Assembly (NCBI GenBank): GCA_035578905.1
Contig: JAQJVL010000030.1
Coordinates: 2,233,159-2,297,158, forward strand
Source of the DNA: Stictocephala bisonia
Taxonomy: Eukaryota; Arthropoda; Insecta; Hemiptera; Membracidae
Reading direction: 5' to 3'
DNA length: 64,000 nt
Shown: piece after piece, positions 1-11,190 of the stretch
Layout of the letters: every line of letters begins with the position of its first letter
Position numbering within the stretch: position 1 is the first letter of the stretch
The notes under the pieces: model-generated
Seen by the model: the letters and a program-made list of their open reading frames with translations, nothing else
The model's database searches: none
Told to the model about the DNA's origin: nothing
Position numbers and translations under genes: made by a program

Positions 1-364
1 TGAAACAATTTTTAGTTAAAATGCTTTTCATCTAATAATTGAATGAATTGCTGTAATAGACTATAGCTAAAAACAAATTTAAAATTAGCATATAAGAGAA
101 AAACCAGAGCACACAAGACATTAAAGGAAAGCTTCCGAGGGTGTAAAGAGCAACTTCCTCCCCCGAGTCTTTGTACATATTATGTTTGAAGTTTATGTTT
201 GTTGTCATGAGAATAGCCTGGAAAACACGAACACAATATTAGTTACGAAAAATAAGTCGAGGGTAAACAAAAAGTAAACAAATTTACAGCACTAATTATA
301 AAATAATAATGCGTAAAATATTGTTAAACCTAATTAACATTAACAACAAAATCATCTTAACATC
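1..364. other. A+T-rich sequence, no recognised feature
   Basis: I see no coding, RNA or repeat signal here. The sequence is A+T-rich with short A runs. Confidence 0.5.
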
Positions 365-890
365 CTAACTGGAGGCTCACGCACGTATGTGAAGTATGAA
401 ACATATTCCTTTTTCCGTAAGGGTAGCATTGGCATTAATTTAATTTAATTTTAAACAACTGATACAAAAACATAAATATGACACAAAAGTTGGCTAATTT
501 TGTTTTGATTGTGAATTTGTTTAAGCTTATTTCTAATGACTCTGAATACTTTTAGGGGTTTCTAGACTTTGAAACTTTGTAATCTAATGAAACGGCTGTA
601 GGATGAGCTTATATATTTACGTGATGGTTTACAGAGAACCACGGATAGAAGAGTAAGCAATAATAGAGAACCGCCCCGTAGCGAAACAGAGGCGGCTGGT
701 GAGACGTATACTTGATTGTGAAAAGGTAACAGCAATAATAGAGAACCGCCCCGTAGCGAAACAGAGGCGGCTGGTGAGACGTATACTTGATTGTGAAAAG
801 GTAACAGCAATAATAGAGAACCACCCCGTAGCGAAACAGAGGCGGCTGGTGAGACGTATACTTGATTGTGAAAAGGTAACAGGAATATAT
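365..890 (+). mobile_element. Helitron-like non-autonomous element, 3' part, with triplicated terminus
   Basis: The sequence from about 405 to 699 matches, with gaps, 36945-37250 (same strand) and 44133-44500 (opposite strand). Shared landmarks are TCCGTAAGGGTAGCATTGGC near the left, GATGGTTTACAGAGAACC-like sequence, and a final hairpin. In this copy the hairpin is CCGCC / GGCGG followed directly by CTGG and then T (696-700). A terminal hairpin followed by CTRR and a host T is the known 3' signature of Helitrons and Helentrons. The hairpin and CTGG recur at 771-774 and 846-849 because a 75-bp unit is repeated three times. No 5' terminus is visible, so the copy is truncated. Short reading frames across the repeat are repeat artefacts. 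It could instead be an unclassified interspersed repeat. Confidence 0.6.
660..889. repeat. 75-bp tandem repeat, three copies
   Basis: The word GTAGCGAAACAGAGGCGGCT starts at 678, 753 and 828, giving an exact 75-bp period. The copies are nearly identical; one visible change is CCGCCCC to CCACCCC in the third. Each unit carries the 3' hairpin of the surrounding Helitron-like element plus about 45 bp beyond it. High identity suggests recent duplication. Confidence 0.95.
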
Positions 891-2320
891 TTCACAACCA
901 AGGAACTTACGTAATATTGCCACTTCATCCTTTCTTTAACGACTTTACTGTCCATCGCCCTCTTATTGGGTGTGAGTTAGTGACTCTCTCGGCACTTTGG
1001 AACTCCCCCCCACACACAGTCTACCTCAGCAGACCGGCGTCACCCCTTGGCTCGTTATGTACTTAAGGATGGCAACCATTTTCAACAAATCGATATATCG
1101 AAAACCAAATATACATCTGACGATAATATAGAGAGAAAAATATCGATTTATGTATCGGGTAACCGATGATATATCGAATTTTAAATGATTTATCTGTTTA
1201 AAATTATGCCTGACTCTTTTATCATGAACAAAAATACACTCATGTTTTGCTGTCACTGTTTAGAATAGCCTGCTGAATGTAAAGATTAAATACATTTATC
1301 TAGACATGGTGGAGTGTAGTGCTTGGAATTTTGACGCAACCGATTCGCCTTACGAAATTAAATATTCAGATTCTTGCATCTCTCTTAATTCGTATCAATA
1401 AGCTGGTAGTTTCATTACTAAAAAGCAAAGCTTCCGGCAACGACCACCTCGTAAAGATGTTATTTACAATATTTACGCCATCAAACGTTTCACTCTGTTT
1501 ATACTGTGATGTGCCATCTATGAGTCTCAATTCAGTGAGCAATCTCTGAGATAACACTTGAATTAAGTGGTATTACCAAAATGAAATGGAGATTCAGAAA
1601 TATCTTTGTATGGACGAAACTTATTTGGATATGCAACCCTTTATTTTTTTACTATTATTTATATGCAGTATAATTCCTTAAATTATAATTAAAACCATTT
1701 GCAGTAAGAGAAAACTAATTAATTTAAGAGAAACACACGATTCAATCAGAAACTCTTCGAAATGTAGGTTTCTATATGGTATCAGTTTGATATGGGAATA
1801 AAACGGAAATTTAGAGACATGCACTATAGCGTAAAAACAATAGTGTTATAGCTAGATTAAACTATAAAATGTTTAACTAATCATAATATACATGCCAACA
1901 ATTTATATTTATTTTTCTAATACTATCGTTGTCTCACAAAATAATTTTATTATTTATTTCCTACCAGTATAATTTAATCTACCACTGATTCAGTAAAATA
2001 ACTGTTGTATTTAGTTGTATAAAGCATCTTGTATTTATTGCTAATTAAAAATATGAGCTACATAATTTATTTGTTACCCCCTTACAAAAATATGACCCCC
2101 TTACCATTTTGTTAAATACGATTATCTCTTCCTTCATGTTTCCTGAAACAAATTTATCCATTTTCAGCAGTTTCAGAGGGATAACGATATATAAAGTTTT
2201 GATTCTCTGATCGTCAAATTCCCCTCTATTTGTGGATAAAACAAAAATATTTCACCAAGTTAACATTCTCGATAGCTAACAGATAAAGCTTTAAAGTCTA
2301 CTAAGCTTTAAAGTTTAAAG
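891..2320. other. Non-coding sequence with one motif cluster
   Basis: Apart from the CGATA cluster at 1091-1176, nothing is recognised. A 63-residue open frame on the minus strand (1366-1557) has no recognisable domain. Confidence 0.5.
1091..1176. promoter_or_regulatory. Cluster of six CGATA/TATCG motifs
   Basis: CGATA or its complement occurs at 1091, 1096, 1121, 1141, 1153 and 1172, six times in 86 bp. In Drosophila such clusters bind BEAF-32, and the related palindrome TATCGATA binds DREF near housekeeping promoters. Whether either protein acts here is unknown. No exon is recognised nearby, so a regulatory role is only a guess. Confidence 0.3.
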
Positions 2321-2323
2321 TCT

Positions 2324-2402
2324 ACTACCAGAGCAGCTAAGAAACCTATAGCTTTTACATGGGATCCCTATAGCTATCTGACAGCCCTGCTACTCAGTTT
2401 AA
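2324..2402 (-). repeat. SINE body fragment
   Basis: This 79-bp segment (ACCAGAGCAGCTAAGAAACC ... CTGCTACTCAGTTT) closely matches 2862-2930, which is part of a longer minus-strand SINE body. It is an isolated fragment with a short internal duplication of TATAGCTAT. Confidence 0.7.
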
Positions 2403-2694
2403 TTAAACAAATTCCAGAATTTAGAAATAAAAAAGGACTAATTAAAATGGTAGTATAAAGGTTTTAAGGTAACAGTATTTAGATGAAATGTAGGCAAGAA
2501 AAAACAAAAAAAACACTATATAAGGTTTAATCTACGAAGTAAGATGGGGAATGTTTTAAGATAAAAAGAGCCAGTTTGACTGCAATCTGACACCTCAGTT
2601 TATGTACTAAATCTGTAAGATGAACATTTAGTTATTGTCTTTTACTCTCCAAAGTTAACCAGTTCAAAGTGTTCTTGAAACTTCATAACCAAGC

Positions 2695-2820
2695 TTACGA
2701 TTGTGAGGGTTAGCCCACGTTAAAGTATCACCCCTAAGCTGAAGGACCAATCGTTAGCTTAGTTGGGGATTCGAACCTAAGAACTTGCCAAAGTCTTAAC
2801 CACTGAGCTACCACACCGGC
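2695..2820 (-). repeat. tRNA-derived SINE head
   Basis: On the minus strand the sequence reads TGGTAGCTCAGTGGTTAAG, an A-box-like block, and about 35 bases later GGTTCGAATCCC, a near-perfect B box. This is the internal RNA polymerase III promoter of a tRNA-derived SINE. It lacks a foldable complete tRNA with CCA-end stem, so I do not call a functional tRNA. On the minus strand it immediately follows the 3' end of another SINE body (2826-2972), so the two form a head-to-tail pair. Confidence 0.75.
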
Positions 2821-2825
2821 ATTGT

Positions 2826-2972
2826 TACTAAATAAGGTCGACTGTTCCTTAGAAATAGTAGCCAGAGCAACTAAGAAACCAATAGCTTTTACGTGGGATC
2901 CCTATTTGACAGCCCTGCTACTCAGTTTTCTTCCCTACTCAACCTGACTACCATCCAACACGGACACCAAAT
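2826..2972 (-). repeat. SINE body, 3' half
   Basis: On the minus strand this runs from GGTGTCCGTGTTGGATGGTA to AACAGTCGACCTTATTTAG, and matches 12830-13020 and 25690-25880. Part of the middle (the ACTACGTGGTTCGG block) is missing, so it is internally deleted. Confidence 0.7.
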
Positions 2973-5900
2973 TATTTAATTCCAAACTAAATAACTAGTA
3001 GGATAATTATTTAAACATGTTTTAAAGCGATTTAACTTTTTTTATTTTGAAGTGGTTTTTATTATTTCACAAATTAAGGTAGATCGTTCTAAAATTACGA
3101 CATAAACTGTTAGTTCAAATATGTTCAATATTTATTACATCAGAGAAACAGTTAAATTTAAATCCACTCAACATATTAATGCTCTGGTTATACATGTGTT
3201 TAATCATATTGAATATGAAACATTATTCAAACTAAAAATACTGTATTTTTAAATTTCAAACTATTTCCATACCAGTATGAAAACTGAATGTCCATTTTGA
3301 TTGCACTCATGTATTAAAGTCTTGTTTAAATAATGTCGAAGTTTACGATTTGATATTGAGGAAAGTTTTGATTAACTTTTCTTTGTTATTCAAAACTTTC
3401 CCTCAATAACTTATTGCCAAGTATTTTGAAAGCTCCTTTATTCGAAATAAATGTTGAGGTGTCCAATTCTATTTATGTAAGAGAATAATTAGTCGTAGGT
3501 TTTGTACATTTGTTACATCCGATATTAGGTGATCTGAAGGTCATTTATTGTTAACGTGTTAACTATGTAAGAAAGTTTGTTTGGCTTGACACTAGTAAAA
3601 CAATTCTATTGACACTTTTAATTTTGACTTGTTCAGAATGGAAGGCGGTAGTTTGATACTAAAGTAATTAATTATAATGTACAAAAAGTTAAAAGATTTT
3701 ATTCAAACGAGTGACGTATTTTAAACTACACGGGGGAGAAGTTTTACAACCGACAAATAATTGTTTTATTTATTTATAAACCTGGCATATTTACTTTAAG
3801 GGTATACGGGTGAAATAAATTATCTCAATCAAGCGCACAACATTTAAAAATTAAGAATTTTAATCAATGTTACTGCAATAATACGTCTTTTGAGTGGTTA
3901 TATGTATTTTAACCTCAAAGGAATCGAACACAGACTATCACATGGAACCAAATCTAATTCAGCGCACGTCAAAGAATTCAGAGTAAACTAGACGTCAATA
4001 GGAAGAGAGCTAAGACCTTATAGAGCGGGAAAAGGTTAGAGTTCAATCAATAACTATTTTTATATTGGATATCTATGAGTCATAGATATGAGCTGTTATA
4101 GCTGCAGTACGTGATATATTATGTACATATAAATTATTATTATAACAAGAAAATTGTCAGTCGAAAACATGTCACAAACTCCGCGATAGTGATGTAGATA
4201 ATTGTCATGAAGCTTAGATAATGTTATTACCTTAAATTCACGTTTAAAGTGTAAAAACGTATTAAATATTAAGCAGTATTTTACTTAAAAAGCAAAATAT
4301 TCTAAAATACTGTTAAATCTAAAAAAGGAAAAACTTGTTTTTACATGTTTTATAATGCGTTAATTGAAAAGGGGATGTTATTAAAATATGTTAGTACTGG
4401 TTAAAAACAATACTACCCATTTTAGTTTGCCAATCGTAAAGGCATAACGTGTGGTTGATATTTGTCAGATTGTTGTACGATACGCGGTAAATGTGTGTCA
4501 TGTAGCCCTATGATTGATTCCGTGTAGCTTTGCATAAACGCCATTAATAGGCTGTTGCCATCACACCCATCCCTCGGCAGTTCAACATAAATTACGCGAT
4601 TTTATTTTCAAGCTACGCATTCTTTAGACAACCCCTATATTGACTGTCTCAAAAATCATGAGTCTTAATTGCCAACTTTCTGTTCTTTAAATTGTTAGAG
4701 GCTCAAGATTACTGGCGTTATTTTACTGAGTACATTTTTTTGTAATGTTTCTTGACTGTAAAATAAATCTCACGTAATTATTGTTGTTAACCTAATCGGT
4801 GATACTTGCTATGAACATGTTACTTCCTTGTTATATTTATGGAGGAAGAAGAATGTTAATGTTAAAACGTAGACTTAAGCGGACGGTGTCATTACTAAAA
4901 ACTATACTTACAATATAAGCCGTTATGTACAATATAGATAAAAAAATATGGTAAATAAGATCTTGACGTGGTCGTTTTTTATTTATTTTTATTTTTACGT
5001 GCAATGCGTCAATGAGATCGAAATTTCCACCATTATAGTATGGAAGTACATATTCGCTTAGGCTAAGTTCAATATTGTTATATATATTTAATTTTTTAAA
5101 GATTCGCCAATAATTTTGTCTATGAGTTTGTTCTTATTATGTATTAGGAATCTCGCTAGCCTAGTTAGTAGCACTTCTACGTCAAATGCAGAGGGCTACG
5201 GTTGAAATTACAGCAGCTCGATTTAACACACACTTAAGGTGCCTTGACATCTCCCTTAACAATATACTAAGTAAAAAATGCCACTGTTGTAGAACAAGTA
5301 AAAAAAATCGACTTAAAACTCAGAATTAAAAAAGATAACACATTCTGATTGAACAATTAAGTCTGTGCGCGTGTCGGTGTCGCTACTAACCGTATTAATA
5401 ACAAATATTGCAAAAATAATAAACATCAGCTGATAGTAGATGTTCAAAATTTCTTTTTGTGTAGACCAATGTTTTCATAAAAGAGCCCCCTCTTCACTCC
5501 TCGTCTATGTCCAGCTGCGACTAGCCGTGCTCCCAGACTAAATTATACAACCAGTATCTGAATTCGCTTGAAAATTCGTTAGTTCGAAATTAACAACAAA
5601 TCATTCGTAAGAAAATGCTTGATGCCTAACTGATTCATCAAAATATTCATCTTTCTGTTTATACGTTTATACATTCCTAAAAAAATTAATCCGAATGTTT
5701 AATCCACGTTCCGTTTCCCTCATGTATACATTCCCATGTACAATAGTTGAATGTTCCTTTATTCACAAATTACTTGCATCTAGTGAAAGTGGTGATCAAA
5801 CGTTTAGTAAAATATAGGATTTAAAAAATCGATCGATGGTTAGTTACCATAAATAACAGCCGTTAGGCTTGGATAACAATTATCCGCGACTTTGTTTGAT

Positions 5901-7235
5901 AACCCATCGTATGAGTTAAGTAACATATTATTCATATAGCGTGATACTTACAGTAATGTTTCTTTCATTATTTATTACATTTTTAATATACTTTACAGTA
6001 ACGTGTTACGTGTTGGCCTAACAATAGCATTACATATTTAATCCCGCGTGCACATCAATGAGGAACACCGTGAACCAAATTTTAACCTTAATACAATACG
6101 TTGTTCTATTTCGTTTGTTTTGTTATTTAACAACAAAGTTAAACAGAAAGTGTAGTAGTTTGGTGTGTGTGAGAATGCTTTTGTGAAAATGTTATTCCGT
6201 GATAACCACCACCGTTAAATGTAAAAATACACCAGAGATGATACAAAATTTAAATTAATATTTTTATGGTTAAATTTACAGTAAAAATAATTTAATACAA
6301 GGAAACATTATTATCATTTGACCAATTAAAACGGAAAAGAACGAATATATTTACGAAAATGTATATCAAGTCAGATTACTGTTACCGATGTGCATTTAAA
6401 CACTTATTGACCGTTATTAACAGATAGCTAAGCAGGGTCAGGGTTGTGCTCAGCAATATCAAGCAACCCCCCCCCCCTCCCACAACTAATTTGCCACAAT
6501 AGTGAGCCGTTGTGTTACTAATCCTTGTATATTGATGCACCAGGAGATTATGTCCTTGGAAGGACATTATTTGTCTTACACGTAAAAATAATACATTTAA
6601 TTGATTAACTAAACTATTAAAAGCTTAATAATTTGAAACCGCGATTCTTTGAGATTTTTTAATAAAACATATAGCAATTTCTGAAGGCTGATACAACCAG
6701 TTTAAATTGTATAAAAACACATCCAATAGTAACGACATGCTTTAAAAAATTCGTAAAAATACAAAAAAAAACCAACTAGTTACACAGGGACAAACTTGAG
6801 ACAAATAACAAGTTTAGGAAAGCATTTCATTGGTGTATACAAAATGATTATTGTTATTAAAGAACTACATCAGAATAAAATGGGTAATTTAACTTAAAAT
6901 TATTATATAATATTGTATTTAATATCCGAACGACTAGATACACGCTTGTTACATTGAATACGTTATGGCTCTTCTTTATTAATTCAATTAATAATATATT
7001 AGAGGATTGATTTACTTATTTATTTTGTTATATTTTCATAGTGACAGTTAAGAATTGGCATGGGTATCTCTAACAATTTGGTATCTTGGATGTAAAATTG
7101 ATTTACCCTATACATTTAAATACTTTATCTTCTTTTTGTGGTCCGAATAAGTAATATTTTTTTTTATATTATATTAGTCGATGGTGTTGTGGTAAAATAT
7201 AAAATAAAATATAATTTAGTGTTCAGATTTGGGAC
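2973..7235. other. Long A+T-rich stretch, no gene recognised
   Basis: About 4.3 kb with no recognisable coding or RNA signal on either strand. It holds one inverted repeat at 3355-3408 and a run of nine or more C at about 6470. Open frames are all shorter than about 65 codons and show no domain. Confidence 0.5.
3355..3408. repeat. Inverted repeat with 14-17 bp arms
   Basis: The left arm TTGAGGAAAGTTTTGA is mirrored by TCAAAACTTTCCCTCAA about 20 bases later. One extra C interrupts the right arm. It may be a hairpin or the remnant of a small inverted-repeat element. Confidence 0.7.
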
Positions 7236-7580
7236 GCCGACTCGACTCGTGCGGATTTTAAGGCAAATATGAACGATTACTTAATTACTACTGTAGTCTT
7301 GTTACTAACTGAGTTTGACTTAGTTCTAAAGGACGCTTTATTAATAGCCCAATATCCAGGGCAACTTAGGTACCTACAGATTTATGTGGAATCCGAACCA
7401 CGAAGTACTGAATGCATTTTCAGCCAACTGACAAGCCTGATACTCAGTCCTCTTCCCTGCAGAAAATCCGGACCCTGAATAACACACAACATGGACACCC
7501 TAGACTCTAGTAGTGACTACTGCGATGGCAACCATCGAGTCGGTGTTAAGAGGACTAAGCATAGAATCTATCGCCTACAA
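7236..7580 (-). repeat. SINE, nearly full body
   Basis: On the minus strand the order of blocks is ATAGATTCTATGCTTAGTCC, ACATGGACACCCTAGAC-type region, GTATCAGGCTTGTCAGTTGG, GTGGTTCGGATTCCAC, TTGCCCTGG, and the 3' tail ending near GACGCCGA. The same block order is found at 12654-13085 and 25541-25990. The tRNA-like head is missing or very degraded. Confidence 0.75.
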
Positions 7581-7589
7581 TATATACAA

Positions 7590-8880
7590 CACTATAGTGT
7601 TTACATTTTTCTTATATTCTATCTATTAATTATAGAAACTTAAAAAAATAATATTTTGTGAATATAAATAGAAGTTATCAACTGAGTTTTTATCTACTCG
7701 ATTGCTCTAGGTAATTGCGGCTGCCGGAACGTATTTATGTCGGATAAGTTCTCGTCCCGAAACGTTCGTCAAGTTAGATACCTAGACCTTTCGTTCAGTT
7801 GCTTATATAATAATTGCAAAATTCTTCAATCTTCTTGTTGTATGGAAATATCAAGTAATGCAATTCCTATGTTTTTAAAACGAAAGAATTTCAATTTTCC
7901 TCTTGGCTTGTCATAAACTCGTTTATGAGTTTAAAATGCGTTAAACATAAAAAAGTGTTTTAAATGAATCCGAACTATAAAAACCTATAAAGTAGCTTCT
8001 TATATACTACTGTAAATATGGATATAAAATGGTACAGTAAATAAATTAATTTTATTTCATTATGAAATAAAATGAAAACAACCATAAAACTGATCAAATA
8101 AAAACCCTTGCTATCAAATATTGGAGGAATTGTTCACTTGAATTCAAATTAAAGTTACAATTATATATTTTATTAAAGTTGTAAGCCGAACTGCACCAGG
8201 TATTCGGCACAAGCCGCACCTTCCATTATTGTCGTTTTAAAATACACAATGAATCATTTAAGATTCGAAGTTAGCGTGGAATTTCTCACTGATAAAATCG
8301 CTGCCTGAGGGAAATTAAGTTAGAGAAACCATAATTTGCTTGTAGGTACCTTAAGTTGTAAAATAATGCACGATCCCTTGATAGTTGATCTAAATAAATA
8401 ACTACCCCTGTGAAAGGTTACTGACGGGAGACGATCATAGGTTATTCACGACCACCCTAGACGTACCATTGGGGTGGAAATACGTGATAGTTTTAGTCTA
8501 TCAGTTAAATAAAAAGTGGATTTATAGCCACCCCCTATCAGCTTTGTAAAACATATAATTATTATATGTATGGGTGGGAATCTGTATAATTAGTATATTA
8601 ATTTATATTTGATGTAAAATTAATTCAGAGTAGCTGTAAAAGTGGCCGTAACAAACACGATTTCAGAAGTATTTTTTTTCTATTTAAATGAATTAAAGTT
8701 CAAATTACATATTTTAATTATTAGATGTTAATATTTTTCATTAAAGTTATTTTTTAAAGATACATATATTATAACCAAAAAAATATAACGACTAAATCTC
8801 CATTAAAAATAAACTGGTAAAATATACACAAAAACTTTAATACAAGAATAGTAACAATTTTTAGATGTTGAGACATCATG
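7590..8880. other. A+T-rich sequence with one palindrome
   Basis: No gene seen. A near-perfect palindrome lies at about 8051-8075 with arms ATTTTATTTCAT and ATGAAATAAAAT separated by one base. Confidence 0.5.
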
Positions 8881-9307
8881 TAAACTTTATGCCAATAACT
8901 CGCTTCGCTCGTTTGGGGCTTCGCCCCCAAACCCCCTTAAAGCTCAGACAAATTTATTGACTTGAAATATATAACTTATAACTAGAATCTACATTTTCCA
9001 GTGACAACCGCGTCAAGTACTATCTACAATATTTTCAAAATAATCAGACGTTTAGCCCACTCTGTGATGTGGTATCCTCAGTGGTTTCTCTGAAACTGTG
9101 ATCATTGAATGACCTTTCAACTTTTATAACAGGTGGTGGGATGGGGACCGGTTTGGCAGGTATGCTGGAGATAAAATATAGCTAAACTAAATAAAATATA
9201 ACTTATATTTTATTCAGTTTACATTAACATATTCTGTTCAGTATTCGTTTAATAATCATTGCCTGGAAAAGAAAACCCCAAACCCTTTATGTCTTTAAGT
9301 ATCAAAA

Positions 9308-9470
9308 GCTATACAAGATGATCACGGTTGGTTACCGAAGCTGATTGCTACCAAAACTGATCACAGTCGCTTCCTGACTTGTTCATGTGGAGCTTTCCAA
9401 GATGATCACGTGGGGCTACCTAAGATGATGATGGGATACTACCCAAGTTGGTTACTTAAAATGATAACCT
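9308..9470. repeat. Degenerate short tandem motif
   Basis: The motif AAGATGATCACG with flanking GGTTACC/GGCTACC recurs about six times in diverged form (around 9315, 9350, 9400, 9422, 9445 and 9460). It looks like an old microsatellite-like array with a unit of roughly 22-28 bp. Confidence 0.45.
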
Positions 9471-9624
9471 AAATGGATTAAGGGATGCTTATTTAGTTAA
9501 ATACGGGGGCTGCACGTGTTTATCACGTATGTCAACATTTAAATATCTGCCATTTTTACATTTTAAAGGTGACAAATATAATTTCAAAGCAATTTTGATA
9601 ACAGAATGGTCAACATAAGTCCAA

Positions 9625-10235
9625 TACGCACATGTTTTTGATACAAAATCTTAACTTTAACGACATTTTGTGAAGAAAGTATAGCACATACCACACAAAT
9701 TTACATGACACCTTTTGTAAAGAATTTAATTGTTGGTTTTAATATTATTTTGAGGATACCTAAACTAAAAATTGCAGCTTCAGTAAAACAAAAACCTCTT
9801 ATTGTGAAAATAGTAAACATTTCCTCGTCAGCCATTTGAATTTTGTCTAGGTTATTAAATTGTGTATAAGTTTTTTAAACAAAAAAGTGCACGTAAATGG
9901 TGCATGCGTTAGGTTTTAAGTTCCTAGCTTCTTTTAATCATGGTTAAATGGAACTATTCCAAAAAATCACATATTTTCAACAAAACTCAACTTTACCGAC
10001 TTTTTGTGAGGAAACTATAGTACATACCACAATAATATAAATGACACTTTTTGTACACAATTTGATTGTTAATTTAAATATTTCATTGGGTGCTATACAA
10101 ACTACAAATTACAGCTTCATTAAAAGAAAGGCATATATTGCGCAAACACGTCAGCGTTTTCATGTCAGGCATTTTGAACTTTTTCTAGGATATGAAAAAT
10201 TAAATGTTATAACAGTTTTGATAACAGAGTAGTGA
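9625..10235. repeat. Diverged direct duplication of about 330 bp
   Basis: 9640-9860 and 9968-10200 share TTAACTTTAACGACATTTTGTGA / CTCAACTTTACCGACTTTTTGTGA, then ATACCACA, TGACAC.TTTTGTA, ATTGTT.. and ACAGCTTCA/GCAGCTTCA in the same order. The phrase TTTTGATAACAGA appears at about 9593 and 10215, so a third partial unit may exist. It lies within the presumed Helitron-like element. Confidence 0.6.
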
Positions 10236-10763
10236 AGGTAACTAGTATGTAATGTTTCAGCTCCTACAATATCTTAAAACGAAATAAAACACAAAAACCG
10301 AACAAAAATAGCATTTTTGAACAAATTTTGAAATTTCACGATTGTTTGCGCAGTTATAAAAAAACAAAAAATGATACCTAATTAAAATTGTAGGAAATTT
10401 AATTACAAATCTGGAATATGTTGTCAGATTTGCTCTACAACCAATGGTTTGCCTACAATCTTACCGTAAGTGAACCTCTGCACACAATTAAAAATTCCCG
10501 CCCGCCATTTTGATTTTTTGTGGGTTAAAAATTAAAAATTCCAAATTTTCGGAGTTCCCGTCGGTTACTCGGTAAAAGCTACAAGTGTGCCAAATTTCAA
10601 GTTTCTAGCTCATCTGGAAGTTGGTTAGAATTTGTATACGTGAGTGAGTGAGTTACACATGCGGCTTTATAGATATTAGATTCATTAGAGTTAAACATTA
10701 CGTAAAATAAAAATGCCATAAATGTTATTTTATGTACTTTGTTTGGGATTAAGTAAAATGGTA

Positions 10764-11190
10764 GGCTAATGAAATAAAGGGAGGCTAATGAAATAAAGGG
10801 AGGCTAATGAAATAAAGGGAGGCTAATGAAATAAAGGGAGGCTAATGAAATAAAGGGAGGCTAATGAAATAAAGGGAGGCTAATGAAATAAAGGGAGGCT
10901 AATGAAATAATGGGAGGCTAATGAAATAAAGGGAGGCTAATGAAATAAAGGGAGGCTAATGAAATAATGGGAGGCTAATGAAATAAAGGGAGGCTAATGA
11001 AATAAAGGGAGGCTAATGAAATAAAGGGAGGCTAATGAAATAAAGGGAGGCTAATGAAATAAAGGGAGGCTAATGAAATAAAGGGAGGCTAATAAAATAA
11101 AGGGAGGCTAATGAAATAATGGGAGGCTAATGAAATAAAGGGAGGCTAATGAAATAAAGGGAGGCTAATTAAGTAAATGGGGCTAATTAA
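10764..11190. repeat. 19-bp minisatellite, 22 copies plus a partial
   Basis: The unit GGCTAATGAAATAAAGGGA starts at 10764 and recurs every 19 bases to 11163, with a degenerate final copy at 11181. Variants are few: AAAGGG to AATGGG in at least three units and one AATGAAA to AATAAAA. It begins 84 bp outside the 5' end of the Helitron-like element. Short degenerate copies flank both ends. Confidence 0.97.

Larger units (their letters stand above)
8890..10680 (-). mobile_element. Helitron-like non-autonomous element, 5' end at 10680
   Basis: Read on the minus strand the element starts A|TCTAATATCTATAAAGCC, then CTCACTCACTCAC, CCAACTTCC and TTGAAATTTGGCACAC. The same order of words starts the complete element at 53565 (minus), where CCAACTTCC and GCTGAAATTT also occur. 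Helitrons begin with TC after a host A, which fits. The far end is uncertain. A G+C-rich hairpin (TTTGGGG CTTCG CCCCCAAA, 8912-8932), typical of sequence near Helitron 3' ends, suggests about 8890, but no clean CTRR is visible. The interior contains a diverged direct duplication. No Rep-helicase coding is present. Confidence 0.55.

Noticed and set aside
562..955. Four open frames of 71-108 residues with an internal repeat
   Set aside because: All come from the 75-bp tandem repeat, whose period is divisible by three. No domain, and two strands are open at once.
1366..1557. 63-residue minus-strand open frame with a balanced composition
   Set aside because: It looked more protein-like than its neighbours, but I recognise no family, see no splice sites, and the opposite strand is also open over the same stretch.
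2695..2820. Functional tRNA gene
   Set aside because: A- and B-box words are present, but I cannot pair a full acceptor stem, and similar heads are attached to SINE bodies elsewhere. The same applies at 17045, 61565, 61920 and 63300.
10764..11190. CRISPR-like array
   Set aside because: The 19-bp units are directly adjacent with no unique spacers. It is a minisatellite in eukaryotic DNA.
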